This document shows positions 26,313 to 36,926 of a DNA stretch of 60,669 bases, piece by piece. Each line of letters opens with the position of its first letter. Positions within the stretch are counted from its first letter, which is position 1. The position numbers and the translations under genes are program-made. Under the pieces are notes generated by a model, which worked only from the letters and a program-made list of their open reading frames with translations, did no database searches and was not told the origin of the DNA. Source of the stretch: Algicola sp. (GTDB lineage: Bacteria; Bacteroidota; Bacteroidia; Flavobacteriales; Flavobacteriaceae); assembly GCA_018222915.1 (NCBI GenBank), contig JAAEZI010000004.1, positions 73,722 through 134,390 on the forward strand, read 5' to 3'.

Positions 26313-27068
26313 ATGCTTACAAAAAGAATTATCCCGTGTTTGGATATAAAAAATGGTAGAACAGTAAAAGGCGTTAATTTTGTGGATTTGAGAGATGCTG
26401 GTGATCCCGTCGAATTAGCTAAGCAATATGCATCCATGGGTGCAGACGAATTGGTGTTCTTGGATATTTCAGCAACGCTCGAAGGCCGTAAAACCATGCA
26501 CGATATGGTGTTGAAAGTGGCAGAACAAGTTAACATTCCTTTTACGGTTGGTGGTGGTATTTCAACGGTGGAAGATGTGGATGACTTATTACATTGTGGT
26601 GCCGACAAAGTCTCTATTAATTCAAGTGCTGTAAAACGACCGGAATTAATTAATGAGCTATCAGGAAAGTTTGGAAGTCAGTGTGTTGTTGTCGCAATTG
26701 ACGCCAAACCGATTGATGGCGAATGGCGCGTGCATCTGGCTGGAGGCACTATTCCTACAACACTCAATTTGTTTGATTGGGCCAAAGAAATCGCTCAAAG
26801 AGGTGCAGGTGAAATTTTGTTTACGTCTATGAATAACGATGGCACTAAAAAAGGGTTTGCTAATGAAGCCTTGGCTAGGCTGTCAGACACTGTGAATATT
26901 CCTATCATAGCGTCAGGTGGTGCTGGAACCGTTCAGCATTTTATCGATACATTTAAAGAGGGACGATCAGATGCCGCTCTTGCCGCTAGCGTATTTCATT
27001 TTGGAGAAATTGATATTAGGGATTTAAAACAGGCATTACACAAGGAAAATATACCCATTCGCATCTAA
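26313..27068 (+). CDS. hisF: IGP synthase cyclase subunit HisF
   Basis: The barrel subunit that converts PRFAR and ammonia from HisH into imidazole glycerol phosphate and AICAR. It is 251 residues long. The catalytic Asp residues are D11 in [15 protein letters not shown] and the one in [13 protein letters not shown]; phosphate turns are [11 protein letters not shown] and [25 protein letters not shown] is typical. It follows hisA by three bases and precedes hisIE by 36. Confidence 0.96.
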   Translation: MLTKRIIPCLDIKNGRTVKGVNFVDLRDAGDPVELAKQYASMGADELVFLDISATLEGRKTMHDMVLKVAEQVNIPFTVGGGISTVEDVDDLLHCGADKVSINSSAVKRPELINELSGKFGSQCVVVAIDAKPIDGEWRVHLAGGTIPTTLNLFDWAKEIAQRGAGEILFTSMNNDGTKKGFANEALARLSDTVNIPIIASGGAGTVQHFIDTFKEGRSDAALAASVFHFGEIDIRDLKQALHKENIPIRI

Positions 27069-27104
27069 AATGACACGGGTATTCATAGAACAAATACTAA
27101 GAAA

Positions 27105-27704
27105 ATGACTATAGATTTTAATAAAAATAACGGACTCGTTCCTGCCATCATTCAAGATGCGCAGACGCAAAAAGTGTTAATGTTAGGCTATATGAATGAA
27201 GCCGCATTAGAACAAACGCAAGATACAAAGAAAGTGACCTTTTTCAGCCGGTCGAAACAACGTCTTTGGACTAAAGGCGAAGAGAGTGGTAACACCCTTC
27301 AATTGGTAGACATAAAACTAGATTGTGATTATGATACCTTATTGATTCAAGCACATCCTAACGGACCAACATGTCATACAGGCGCAGATACCTGTTGGAA
27401 CGAATCCAATTCTCAAAATTATGGTTTCCTCAGCCAATTAGAGCGAACCATTGCAGATAGACGCCAAAAGGGGTCTTCAGAAACATCGTATGTGGCATCT
27501 CTTTTTGAAAAAGGAATCAATAAAATTGCACAAAAAGTAGGAGAGGAGGCCATTGAAACTGTCATTGAAGCGAAAGATGATAATGATGACTTATTCTTGA
27601 ATGAAAGTGCCGATTTATTATTTCATTACCTCATTCTTTTGCAGGCGAAAGGGTATAAGTTGGACGATATCACTGAAGTTTTAAAAAGCAGAGAAAATAA
27701 ATAA
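27105..27704 (+). CDS. hisIE: Bifunctional PR-AMP cyclohydrolase / PR-ATP pyrophosphatase
   Basis: A 199-residue fusion performing steps 2 and 3. The HisI half has VLMLGYMNEAALEQT, FFSRSKQRLWTKGE and the zinc-binding Cys residues in GPTCHTGADTCW. The HisE half, from about residue 115, has RRQKGSSETSYVASLFEKG and KVGEEAIETVIEAKDD, the metal-binding helix of the pyrophosphatase. It is the last gene of the operon, so all steps from PRPP to histidine are encoded at 20693-27704 in the order known from enteric bacteria. No strong hairpin terminator follows. Confidence 0.96.
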   Translation: MTIDFNKNNGLVPAIIQDAQTQKVLMLGYMNEAALEQTQDTKKVTFFSRSKQRLWTKGEESGNTLQLVDIKLDCDYDTLLIQAHPNGPTCHTGADTCWNESNSQNYGFLSQLERTIADRRQKGSSETSYVASLFEKGINKIAQKVGEEAIETVIEAKDDNDDLFLNESADLLFHYLILLQAKGYKLDDITEVLKSRENK

Positions 27705-27772
27705 GCCTTTCTTTCAGGGAACTTCAACTTTAAAAATTTTGTAAAAACTAATAAATTGGCGTTCTTGCTGAG

Positions 27773-28555
27773 ATGTTCAATAAGCGTTATTTTTACTTAA
27801 TTAAAATTCAATATTTAGGATATCGATTTCATGGTTGGCAAAAGCAACCAAAGTTAAAAACGATACACCTAATGATTGACCGAACCTTGAATTTTATTTT
27901 GGAAGGCGTAACCTTTAAAACGCTAGGATCAGGTAGAACCGATGCGATGGTGTCTGCAAATGAGACGGCCTTCGAATTATTTGTGTATGAAAAAATAGCG
28001 GATGAGTCGGCTTTTCTAGAGTTGTTCAATCACAACTTACCTCAAGATATAAGAGCTTTAGCAATTGAAGAAGTAGATGCCGATTTTAACATCATTCAGC
28101 ATTCCAAAATCAAAGAATATGTCTATTTGTTTACCCACGGACAAAAATGCCATCCGTTTTGTGCACCTATTATGTCCACGATTTTAGAAGATTTGGACGT
28201 GGCACTTATGATGGAAGGTGCCAAACTATTTGAAGGCACACACAACTTTAAGCCGTACTGTTTCAGAGCCACAAATAAAGGTAAGTATATTCGAACTATA
28301 ACGAGTTGTACACTCAAGGAAAACACCCTGTTTACGGCAAGTTTTTTTCCGAAGAAATCTTACACGCTCATCGTTAAAGGCAAAGGTTTTGGGAGAAATC
28401 AAATTCGATTAATGATGGGAACCCTTATAAAATTAGGTAGAGGCGATATTGATCTTCAATATATTGAAGACTCCTTAAAACCAGAGAGCACCGAAGTCAT
28501 GGATTATATCGCGCCTGCTTCAGGATTGTTATTAAACGCTGTGACTTTTGAATAG
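27773..28555 (+). CDS. TruA-family pseudouridine synthase paralogue
   Basis: A 260-residue protein with the TruA fold. IQYLGYRFHGWQKQP opens domain 1, and the catalytic Asp is D57 in SGRTDAMVSANE. Classical TruA has GRTDAGVHA here; the change of the GVHA part, next to the catalytic Asp, suggests a different RNA target. The second half shows FKPYCFRATNKGKYIRTI and IVKGKGFGRNQIRLMMGTL, also TruA-like. Bacteroidota commonly hold a canonical TruA elsewhere, so this is probably a second copy with its own substrate; that copy is not in the window. It starts 68 bases after hisIE and converges with the next gene two bases away. Confidence 0.82.
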   Translation: MFNKRYFYLIKIQYLGYRFHGWQKQPKLKTIHLMIDRTLNFILEGVTFKTLGSGRTDAMVSANETAFELFVYEKIADESAFLELFNHNLPQDIRALAIEEVDADFNIIQHSKIKEYVYLFTHGQKCHPFCAPIMSTILEDLDVALMMEGAKLFEGTHNFKPYCFRATNKGKYIRTITSCTLKENTLFTASFFPKKSYTLIVKGKGFGRNQIRLMMGTLIKLGRGDIDLQYIEDSLKPESTEVMDYIAPASGLLLNAVTFE

Positions 28556-28557
28556 TT

Positions 28558-29148
28558 TTATGCCTTTCTAAACGACTTATTAATTGCCCACACGATAAAA
28601 ACAGTAGCTGAGAACAACACTAGGCGCTCTATAAAAAATGAGGTTACTGTCAATGCTAACATCTCATTTAAACTGAAACCATCATAGCTTTGTACTGGCA
28701 TAAAATCGGCGTGTATATATTGTGTTGTAAAAATGATATAACGTTCAATGACATAGTTTGAGCACAATCCAAGTATGAATAGAGCCACGGCGATTGTAGC
28801 AACTTTAAAACGGTGATTTCTTATACGTTCCTTCCAAACTAATTGAGATATGATAATCATCAAAATGGAACGTATCGAAAAGAATAAGGTGTAGAACATT
28901 TCTTCACCCTTTAGGAATTCTATAAGCCTCGTAAAATTTGTTGCCCATAAATACACAAAGTAAACACCGTAAATAATGCCTGTTACTTTAATAATCCTAA
29001 TAGCATAAAAACGGAATTCCTGATAGAATGATTTTAAATGAAATGCCTTAATTTTTGATATGAGAAAAAAAATCAAGAGGCTCATGCCAAATCCTATAAA
29101 TAGACCTTCAAGGATAAAATCGATTATTCTGTTGATGGAAAATGGCAT
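28558..29148 (-). CDS. Membrane protein downstream of tsaD
   Basis: A 196-residue protein with about five hydrophobic helices (near residues 11-31, 48-68, 80-98, 114-134 and 160-185) and basic loops. No family is recognised. The line RIRNHRFKVATIAVALFILG and the terminal WAINKSFRKA are not diagnostic. It starts one base after the tsaD stop on the same strand, so it is in the tsaD transcript. Its membrane topology does not suggest a tRNA-modification role; the pairing may be only positional. Confidence 0.72.
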   Translation of the reverse strand: MPFSINRIIDFILEGLFIGFGMSLLIFFLISKIKAFHLKSFYQEFRFYAIRIIKVTGIIYGVYFVYLWATNFTRLIEFLKGEEMFYTLFFSIRSILMIIISQLVWKERIRNHRFKVATIAVALFILGLCSNYVIERYIIFTTQYIHADFMPVQSYDGFSLNEMLALTVTSFFIERLVLFSATVFIVWAINKSFRKA

Positions 29149-29149
29149 A

Positions 29150-30172
29150 CTATATTTTCAGACGTGCTGAAGCCATGACACTTTGGTCGGCATAATTTCC
29201 TTCCAAATATTTTAGGTAACCAACTATGGCAATCATGGCGGCATTATCGGTCGTATACTCGAACTTAGGCACATAGGTCGTCCACCCAAATTTTCCTTCA
29301 GCGTTTTTTAAGGCTTCTCGAATACCAGAATTAGCAGAAACGCCACCACCAATAGCGATATGGTTGATGCCAGTTTGCTTGACAGCCTTTTTTAATTTAT
29401 CCATTAAAATACCAATAATTGTGTATTGAATCGAAGCACAAATATCATTAAGATGCGTTTCAATAAATTGCGGATTGGCTTTTACTTCTTTTTGAATAAA
29501 ATATAAAATGGCGGTTTTTAATCCTGAAAAACTAAAATTAAGTCCGTCAACTTTCGGCTTAGTGAATTTAAAGGCTTTCGGATTTCCTAATTTGGCACGT
29601 TTATCAATTTCAGGACCTGCAGGATAGCCTAGACCTAATAGCTTTCCACTTTTATCGAAGGCTTCACCCACAGCGTCATCAATGGTTTCGCCAATAACCG
29701 TCATATCAAAATAGTCATCTACTCGTACAATTTGAGTATGACCTCCTGAAATAGTCATTGCCAGAAATGGAAATGGCGGTTGTTCAAAAGCATCTTCCTC
29801 GATGAAATGTGCTAAAATATGGGCTTGCATATGATTCACGTCAATGAGCGGAATATTCAAACCATAAGCCAACGATTTAGCGAATGATGTACCTACGAGT
29901 AAAGAACCCATTAATCCTGGTCCGCGTGTAAAGGCAACCGCATGCAATTGCGTTTTGTCAATTCCAGCTTGTTTCAAAGCCTGATCGACAACGGGAACTA
30001 TATTTTGCTGATGCGCCCGCGACGCCAACTCTGGCACCACACCACCGTATTCTTCATGGATCTTTTGACTAGCAATAATGTTGCTGAGAATTTTTCCGTT
30101 GCACATCACAGCTGCTGCCGTATCATCACAAGAAGATTCAATAGCGAGAATATATATATTTTGTGAAGTCAT
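29150..30172 (-). CDS. tsaD: tRNA t6A transferase subunit TsaD
   Basis: The 340-residue ASKHA-fold protein that transfers threonylcarbamoyl to A37 of tRNA, with TsaB and TsaE as partners. The start is ILAIESSCDDTAAAVM. The iron-binding His pair lies in VNHMQAHILAHF, and further lines are ISGGHTQIVRV, GEAFDKSGKLLGLGYPAGPEID, FSFSGLKTAILY and IGGGVSANSGIRE. tsaE is present at 5572-6018; tsaB is not in the window. The upstream region holds a good -7 box facing the start, back to back with one for tamB. Confidence 0.96.
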   Translation of the reverse strand: MTSQNIYILAIESSCDDTAAAVMCNGKILSNIIASQKIHEEYGGVVPELASRAHQQNIVPVVDQALKQAGIDKTQLHAVAFTRGPGLMGSLLVGTSFAKSLAYGLNIPLIDVNHMQAHILAHFIEEDAFEQPPFPFLAMTISGGHTQIVRVDDYFDMTVIGETIDDAVGEAFDKSGKLLGLGYPAGPEIDKRAKLGNPKAFKFTKPKVDGLNFSFSGLKTAILYFIQKEVKANPQFIETHLNDICASIQYTIIGILMDKLKKAVKQTGINHIAIGGGVSANSGIREALKNAEGKFGWTTYVPKFEYTTDNAAMIAIVGYLKYLEGNYADQSVMASARLKI

Positions 30173-30194
30173 TAGTATAAATTAGGCACAATAA

Positions 30195-30226
30195 TTGTTA
30201 ATTTTGAGGTCAAAGTTATAACTTTC
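30195..30226 (+). promoter_or_regulatory. Candidate promoter of tamB
   Basis: TAACTTTC at 30219-30226 is one base off the TAnnTTTG consensus, with TTG at 30195-30197, 21 bases upstream. It directly adjoins the minus-strand tsaD box, forming the near-palindrome CAAAGTTATAACTTTC. Confidence 0.4.
30211..30218 (-). promoter_or_regulatory. -7 box for tsaD
   Basis: The minus strand reads TAACTTTG, matching TAnnTTTG, with a TTG on the same strand at 30238-30236, 17 bases upstream. The distance to the ATG at 30172 is 38 bases. Confidence 0.5.
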
Positions 30227-30278
30227 AAGGCGTATCAAAAAATTCCTAAAAATAGTATCAAAAATATTAGCAATTATT

Positions 30279-33200
30279 TTGCTATTGTTCATCATTTTGG
30301 TGTTAGTGCTTTCTATTCCTCCTGTTCAAACAGCTTTAGGTAAATACGTCACGAATAGAATCAATGACGACTTTGGGACAAATATAAACATCGGTAAGGT
30401 TGGTTTACAATTTAATGGTGATGTTGAGCTCAAAGAAATTTACATTGAAGATTATAAAAAGGATACGCTGATTGCTATCGATGAATTGAATACGTCTATC
30501 ATAAGTTTCAAGAACTTGGCTAATGGAAAATTGAATTTTGCCGATATCGATATTATGAATCTCACCTTTAACGTAAAAACTTATAAGGGTGAAACGTCTA
30601 CAAATCTTGATGTCTTTGTAGCTAAATTTGATGAAGATAATCCGAGACAGGAAAAAAGTGAGTTTCTATTATCTTCTGGCGATGTTTCTATTTATGATAG
30701 TACGTTTAGGCTCCTTGACGAAAACAGGGAAACTCAAAAAGTATTAGAATTTAACGATCTCAATATCAATGCCACCAATTTCGTGATTTCAGGAAGTGAT
30801 GTGGACGCTAGAATTAATACCTTATCGTTTAGAGATAGTCGTGGTGCCTATGTTAAAAATATGTCCACAGATTTTCAGTACACCTTAACCCACATGGCAT
30901 TTGATAATCTCAGTATTAAAACAGAGAATTCCAAGTTGGATGGTAATATTCGTTTCGATTATAATAGAGAAGACTTTAAGGATTTTGAAGATAAGGTTCA
31001 AGTCACTGGGAATTTTAAAAATTCAGAAGTGTTTTTGAATGATCTAAATACATTTTATAACGAATTTGGACAAGACCAAAAAGCATTGTTAAATGTGAAT
31101 CTGACTGGGACGCTCAACGATTTAAATGCTGAAAATCTTCAGCTCAATGCCAGCGGTAGGAGTCGGATCTACGGAGATTTAAATTTCAAAAATCTCTTTA
31201 GTAAAGCCGAAGGTGATTTTTCCATGAATGGCAGGTTTGATAATTTATCATCCAATTATTACGATCTGAGAGCCTTATTACCAAACATATTGGGCGAATC
31301 AATTCCTACTGTATTTTCGAAACTAGGAAATTTTACCATTACGGGAACGTCGTTTATTACAGATACATCTATTGATGCGGATTTAAAGGTGAATACAGAT
31401 TTAGGGCTGATTGTCGCTGATATGAAAATGAAACATGTAGACGATATTGATAATGCAAATTATGTCGGTAACGTCGTTTTTGATGAATTTGATTTAGGTG
31501 TTTTACTGAACGATCCGAAGGTGAAGACCACATCGTTTGATTTAGACGTTGACGGTAAAGGTTTTACGATTGCTAATTTAAGTAGTCAAGTAACGGGTGA
31601 AGTATTTCATTTAGAATACAATAACTATAAATATGAAGACATTGATATCTCAGGTAAACTAGGAAACCAAATTTTTAACGGGTTACTAGAGTCTAGAGAT
31701 GAGAATTTTAAATTTAAGTTTGATGGTTTGGCTGATTTATCGAAGGACATCAATACCTTCGATTTTAACGCGAATGTAGAATATGCAAATTTAAAAGCGC
31801 TTAATTTTATTACGAAGGATAGCCTTTCTGAATTTAGAGGTAATGTGGTGACGTCTATGAAAGGTTCCAATATTAATGATGCTTTTGGAACCTTAGAGTT
31901 TAGTAACACGACGTATATTAACGAGCATGACGAATACTATTTTAAGGATTTCAAGATTGAATCTAAATTTGATGGCGAACGTCGACTACTCACCATTAAC
32001 TCTCCGGATATTATTGAAGGGACAATGAGCGGGAATTTCAAGTTTGAAGACATCGGAAAGTTGGTAGAGAATTCCGTAGGAAGTATCTACACGAACTACA
32101 TTCCAAATGCGATTGAAACAGATCAATATATCGAATTCGATTTTAAGATTTACAACAAAATTGTAGAGGTCTTTTATCACGAACTTGAATTAGGTCCCAA
32201 TACGACCTTAAAAGGCAGGATTGAAACCGATGAGAAACAATTCAACCTCACATTTAATTCGCCTCAAATAAAACTCTTCGATTATTTTGCTAATGATATT
32301 TCGCTATTAATAGATAATAGTAATCCGTTATTTAATACCTATGTTGAAATTGACACCTTGAGCACGAAATACTATGATTTATCGAAGTTCAGTTTGATTA
32401 ATGTGACCCAAAGGGATACCTTGTTTATCAAATCTGAATTTCAAGGTGGTAAACAAAATGCAGACAACTTTGATCTGAGTATGTACTATACCATTGATGA
32501 AACGAATAGATCAGTTGTTGGTTTTAGAAAGTCTGATATAACCTTTAAAGGCAACACATGGACCATCAATGAAGACAAAAACAAACTAAATAAAGTTGCC
32601 TTTACAAGAGACTTTAAGAACTTTGATATTAGTCAAATTGTGATGAACCATTTTGAAGAACAGATGGAATTGTCTGGTGTGGTTCAAGGTAACGACTATA
32701 AAGATTTAAAATTGGATTTCACGGAAGTAGATCTTACTAAAATCACACCAAGAGTTGATAGCTTATTGTTGGAAGGACGGGTGAACGGTAAACTTGAAAT
32801 ATTGCAAAAAGAAGGGGTGTATTTGCCTAACTCAACGGTGGTAATTAGTGATTTAAAAGCAAACGATTATGAACTTGGTAATTTAAATGCAAACATAAAA
32901 GGGAACCAATCCTTAACTAATTATGTTGTCGATCTGACCTTGGAAAATGATAATTTAAAAACATTGAATGCTCAAGGTGAGATTGATGTTAACTCTAATA
33001 ATCCAACCATCGATTTAGACGTGGTATTTGAAGAGTTTCTTTTAGATCCCTTAGATCCATTTGGAGAAGGTGTCATTACCAATATTAGAGGTTTAGTAAC
33101 GGGTAGGGCGAAAGTCACAGGCAGTCTTAAAAACCCGCAATTTGAAGGCGACTTGTTATTAGATAATGCCGGACTTACGATTCCGTATTTAAATGTCGAT

Positions 33201-34685
33201 TATAGTTTTGATTTTGATTCTCAGGTGAAATTAGAATCGCAGCGTTTTGTGTTTCAAGATGTGGAAATTACCGATTCAGAGTATTTTTCAAAAGCTACCC
33301 TTAACGGATTTATAGGTCATGAAAATTTTTCTAATTGGGAATTGGGATTGGAAATTTTAACCGATCGATTATTAGTTTTGAATACCGAATATGATGAAGA
33401 TGAATTGTATTATGGAACTGCCTTTGTTGATGGTAAAGCAGATATAACCGGTCCTACCAATGAACTGAAAATAGAATTTAACGGTAGTACAGCACAAGGA
33501 ACCATTTTCAAAATTCCATTAAATGATTATGAGACCTATGGTGAAAACTCCTATATACATTTTATTACGCCAGAAGAAAAAGAGGCGCGTTTAAAAGGCG
33601 AAGTGGTTGAAAGTACCGAAGTTAAAGGTTTGGAGCTAGAATTTAATTTATTCGTAAATCCTTATGCTGATATTGAGATTGTGATCGACAAAAATCAAGG
33701 AAGTACTATTCAAGGGAAGGGGAACGGCAACTTATTATTCGACATCAATACCAACGGGAAATTCAATATGTATGGAGATTTTCAAATTGTAAATGGTACT
33801 TATAATTTCGCGTATGGTGGTTTGGTGCAAAAGAAACTTGAGGTAAAACCAGGCGGAAGTATTCGTTGGGAAGGTGATCCTATGAAAGCCAATATCGATT
33901 TGACTGCTGTGTATCAAACTGAAGCAAACCCATCCGTATTACTGGATAATCCTATCAATAGAAGCATTCCTATTGAAGTAGAGATTAATTTAATCGGACA
34001 ATTAGAACAACCTGAATCCGATTTTACATTCAACTATCCTAATGTGAGTTCTACCATCAAGTCGGAGCTGGATTATCGTTTAGAAACCAAGGAAAGTCGA
34101 TTTACGCAAGGAACCTTTTTACTGGTGACTGGATCTTTCCAAAGTGATATAGGTTTAGGGCAACAAGCCTATGGAACGGTTTCTGATCGTGTCAATGGCT
34201 TTATCAATAGTATTTTGTCCACGGGAAATGATAAAGTATCTGCCTCTATCGATTACCAATTAGGAGAACAAACGGCCGAATATCAAACAGATGATCGCTT
34301 AGGATTGACGCTAAGTACTAAAATTAGTGATCGTGTATTAATTAACGGTAAGGTAGGTGTCCCAATTGGTGGTGTTGAACAAACGGTGATTGCAGGTGAC
34401 GTACGAATCGATATTTTATTGAATGAAGATGGAACATTGAAAGCGTCGTTTTTCAATAGGGAGAATAGCATTCGGAATTTTGGTGAAGAAATTGGTTATA
34501 CTCAAGGTGCTGGATTAACCTATAATGTAGAATTTGACAACTTTAAAGAACTGGTTCAAAAAATCTTTAGAGGCAAAAAAGAAAAAGAGACCGAAAAGAA
34601 GGAAGAAGAAAAGAAAGAATCAGAGGAAGATTTGACCCCAAGTTTCATTAATATCAAGTCAAAAAAAGGCTCAAAAAACAATTAA
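30279..34685 (+). CDS. tamB: TamB-like translocation/assembly protein
   Basis: A giant (about 1470 residues) protein with an N-terminal signal anchor and a long beta-taco groove. It spans the periplasm and moves phospholipids or assembles outer-membrane proteins, working with a TamA-type barrel. The C-terminal DUF490/TamB domain is evident: TQGTFLLVTGSFQSDIGLG, ASIDYQLGEQTAEYQTDDR and FNRENSIRNFGEEIGYTQG. A highly charged tail (KKEKETEKKEEEKKESEED) follows. The start is unclear: TTG at 30279 would begin inside the membrane helix, while the frame stays open back to 30222 and encodes a basic stretch RRIKKFLKIVSKI with no ATG, GTG or TTG. tamA is not in the window. Confidence 0.88.
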   Translation: MLLFIILVLVLSIPPVQTALGKYVTNRINDDFGTNINIGKVGLQFNGDVELKEIYIEDYKKDTLIAIDELNTSIISFKNLANGKLNFADIDIMNLTFNVKTYKGETSTNLDVFVAKFDEDNPRQEKSEFLLSSGDVSIYDSTFRLLDENRETQKVLEFNDLNINATNFVISGSDVDARINTLSFRDSRGAYVKNMSTDFQYTLTHMAFDNLSIKTENSKLDGNIRFDYNREDFKDFEDKVQVTGNFKNSEVFLNDLNTFYNEFGQDQKALLNVNLTGTLNDLNAENLQLNASGRSRIYGDLNFKNLFSKAEGDFSMNGRFDNLSSNYYDLRALLPNILGESIPTVFSKLGNFTITGTSFITDTSIDADLKVNTDLGLIVADMKMKHVDDIDNANYVGNVVFDEFDLGVLLNDPKVKTTSFDLDVDGKGFTIANLSSQVTGEVFHLEYNNYKYEDIDISGKLGNQIFNGLLESRDENFKFKFDGLADLSKDINTFDFNANVEYANLKALNFITKDSLSEFRGNVVTSMKGSNINDAFGTLEFSNTTYINEHDEYYFKDFKIESKFDGERRLLTINSPDIIEGTMSGNFKFEDIGKLVENSVGSIYTNYIPNAIETDQYIEFDFKIYNKIVEVFYHELELGPNTTLKGRIETDEKQFNLTFNSPQIKLFDYFANDISLLIDNSNPLFNTYVEIDTLSTKYYDLSKFSLINVTQRDTLFIKSEFQGGKQNADNFDLSMYYTIDETNRSVVGFRKSDITFKGNTWTINEDKNKLNKVAFTRDFKNFDISQIVMNHFEEQMELSGVVQGNDYKDLKLDFTEVDLTKITPRVDSLLLEGRVNGKLEILQKEGVYLPNSTVVISDLKANDYELGNLNANIKGNQSLTNYVVDLTLENDNLKTLNAQGEIDVNSNNPTIDLDVVFEEFLLDPLDPFGEGVITNIRGLVTGRAKVTGSLKNPQFEGDLLLDNAGLTIPYLNVDYSFDFDSQVKLESQRFVFQDVEITDSEYFSKATLNGFIGHENFSNWELGLEILTDRLLVLNTEYDEDELYYGTAFVDGKADITGPTNELKIEFNGSTAQGTIFKIPLNDYETYGENSYIHFITPEEKEARLKGEVVESTEVKGLELEFNLFVNPYADIEIVIDKNQGSTIQGKGNGNLLFDINTNGKFNMYGDFQIVNGTYNFAYGGLVQKKLEVKPGGSIRWEGDPMKANIDLTAVYQTEANPSVLLDNPINRSIPIEVEINLIGQLEQPESDFTFNYPNVSSTIKSELDYRLETKESRFTQGTFLLVTGSFQSDIGLGQQAYGTVSDRVNGFINSILSTGNDKVSASIDYQLGEQTAEYQTDDRLGLTLSTKISDRVLINGKVGVPIGGVEQTVIAGDVRIDILLNEDGTLKASFFNRENSIRNFGEEIGYTQGAGLTYNVEFDNFKELVQKIFRGKKEKETEKKEEEKKESEEDLTPSFINIKSKKGSKNN

Positions 34686-34822
34686 AATGCTTTTATTTTA
34701 ACAATATTTCTTTTTTTTATTAACGAAAACGTTTGAGTTTTTGAGGTCTTGTTAAATAAACCCCATTTCCATTTTTATTATAGGTTTAGTTTACTAGCTT
34801 TACTTTTTGAAACATTAAAAGT

Positions 34823-35809
34823 ATGTCAAAAAAGATAAAAAAATTAGGGGTAATGACCTCGGGTGGAGATGCACCAGGAATGAATGCCGCTATACGATCT
34901 GTTGTGAGAACATGTGCCTATCACAACATAGAATGCTATGGTATCTACAGAGGCTATGAAGGCATGATTGAAGGTGATTTCAAAGCCATGGATGCAAGAA
35001 GCGTGAAAGGCATCATCAATAAAGGTGGTACCGTTTTAAAATCGGCACGTTCTCAAGCCTTTAGAACTCCTGAAGGACGTCAACAAGCGTATAATCAATT
35101 AACGGCAGCAAATATCGATGGTTTAGTGACTATTGGAGGTGATGGAACCTTTACTGGTGCCATGATTTTTAACCAAGAATTCGACTTTCCAATTATGGGT
35201 ATCCCAGGAACTATTGATAATGATATTTATGGGACATCACATACCTTAGGATACGATACAGCATTAAATACGGTCGTTGAAGCTATTGATAAAATTAGAG
35301 ATACCGCAAGTTCACATAACCGTTTGTTTTTTATTGAAGTCATGGGTCGGGATGTTGGACACATTGCTTTAAACGTTGGTGTTGGAGCAGGTGCAGAAGA
35401 AATTTTAATTCCTGAAGAGGACTTAGGTCTTGATCGACTACTAGAGTCTTTAAGACGAAGTAAGCAATCTGGTAAATCTTCAAGTATCGTTGTGGTTGCA
35501 GAAGGTGATAAAATTGGTAAGAATGTTTTTGAATTGAAAGACTATGTCGAGGAAAACATGACGGAATATGAAGTTCGTGTCTCGGTTTTAGGCCATATGC
35601 AACGTGGCGGATCGCCTTCTTGTTTTGATCGTGTTTTAGCGAGTAGAATGGGTGTGAAAGCCGTTGAAAGTATTTTAGAAGGCAAGACCAACTTTATGGT
35701 CGGTTTACTTAACGATAAAATAGCTTTAACGCCTTTAGATAAAGCAGTAAAAGGTAAATCTGAAATAAATATGGAGTTATTACGTGTGTCTGATATTATG
35801 ACCACTTAA
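34823..35809 (+). CDS. pfkA: ATP-dependent 6-phosphofructokinase
   Basis: The glycolytic kinase that phosphorylates fructose 6-phosphate. It is 328 residues long. TSGGDAPGMNAAIR (residues 12-25) binds ATP; GGDGT at 105-109 carries the Gly of ATP-using enzymes (PPi-using ones have Asp there). The catalytic TIDND is at 130-134, and MGRDVGHIAL and GHMQRGGSPS are the sugar-phosphate lines. It lies 55 bases before gapA in the same direction. Confidence 0.96.
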   Translation: MSKKIKKLGVMTSGGDAPGMNAAIRSVVRTCAYHNIECYGIYRGYEGMIEGDFKAMDARSVKGIINKGGTVLKSARSQAFRTPEGRQQAYNQLTAANIDGLVTIGGDGTFTGAMIFNQEFDFPIMGIPGTIDNDIYGTSHTLGYDTALNTVVEAIDKIRDTASSHNRLFFIEVMGRDVGHIALNVGVGAGAEEILIPEEDLGLDRLLESLRRSKQSGKSSSIVVVAEGDKIGKNVFELKDYVEENMTEYEVRVSVLGHMQRGGSPSCFDRVLASRMGVKAVESILEGKTNFMVGLLNDKIALTPLDKAVKGKSEINMELLRVSDIMTT

Positions 35810-35858
35810 TACGCCAAACAAAACAAAATAAATAGTAATAGAATACAAATCAAATTAA

Positions 35859-36866
<1,008 letters not shown>

Positions 36867-36876
36867 TATTCATTTT

Positions 36877-36918
36877 AAATCCGTAGTTGAAAGCATGTCA
36901 CTACGGATTTATTTTTTA
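36877..36918 (+). terminator. Terminator after gap
   Basis: An 11-bp stem AAATCCGTAGT / ACTACGGATTT (36877-36887 with 36900-36910), 12-base loop, followed by ATTTTTT. Confidence 0.85.
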
Positions 36919-36926
36919 TTGTACTT

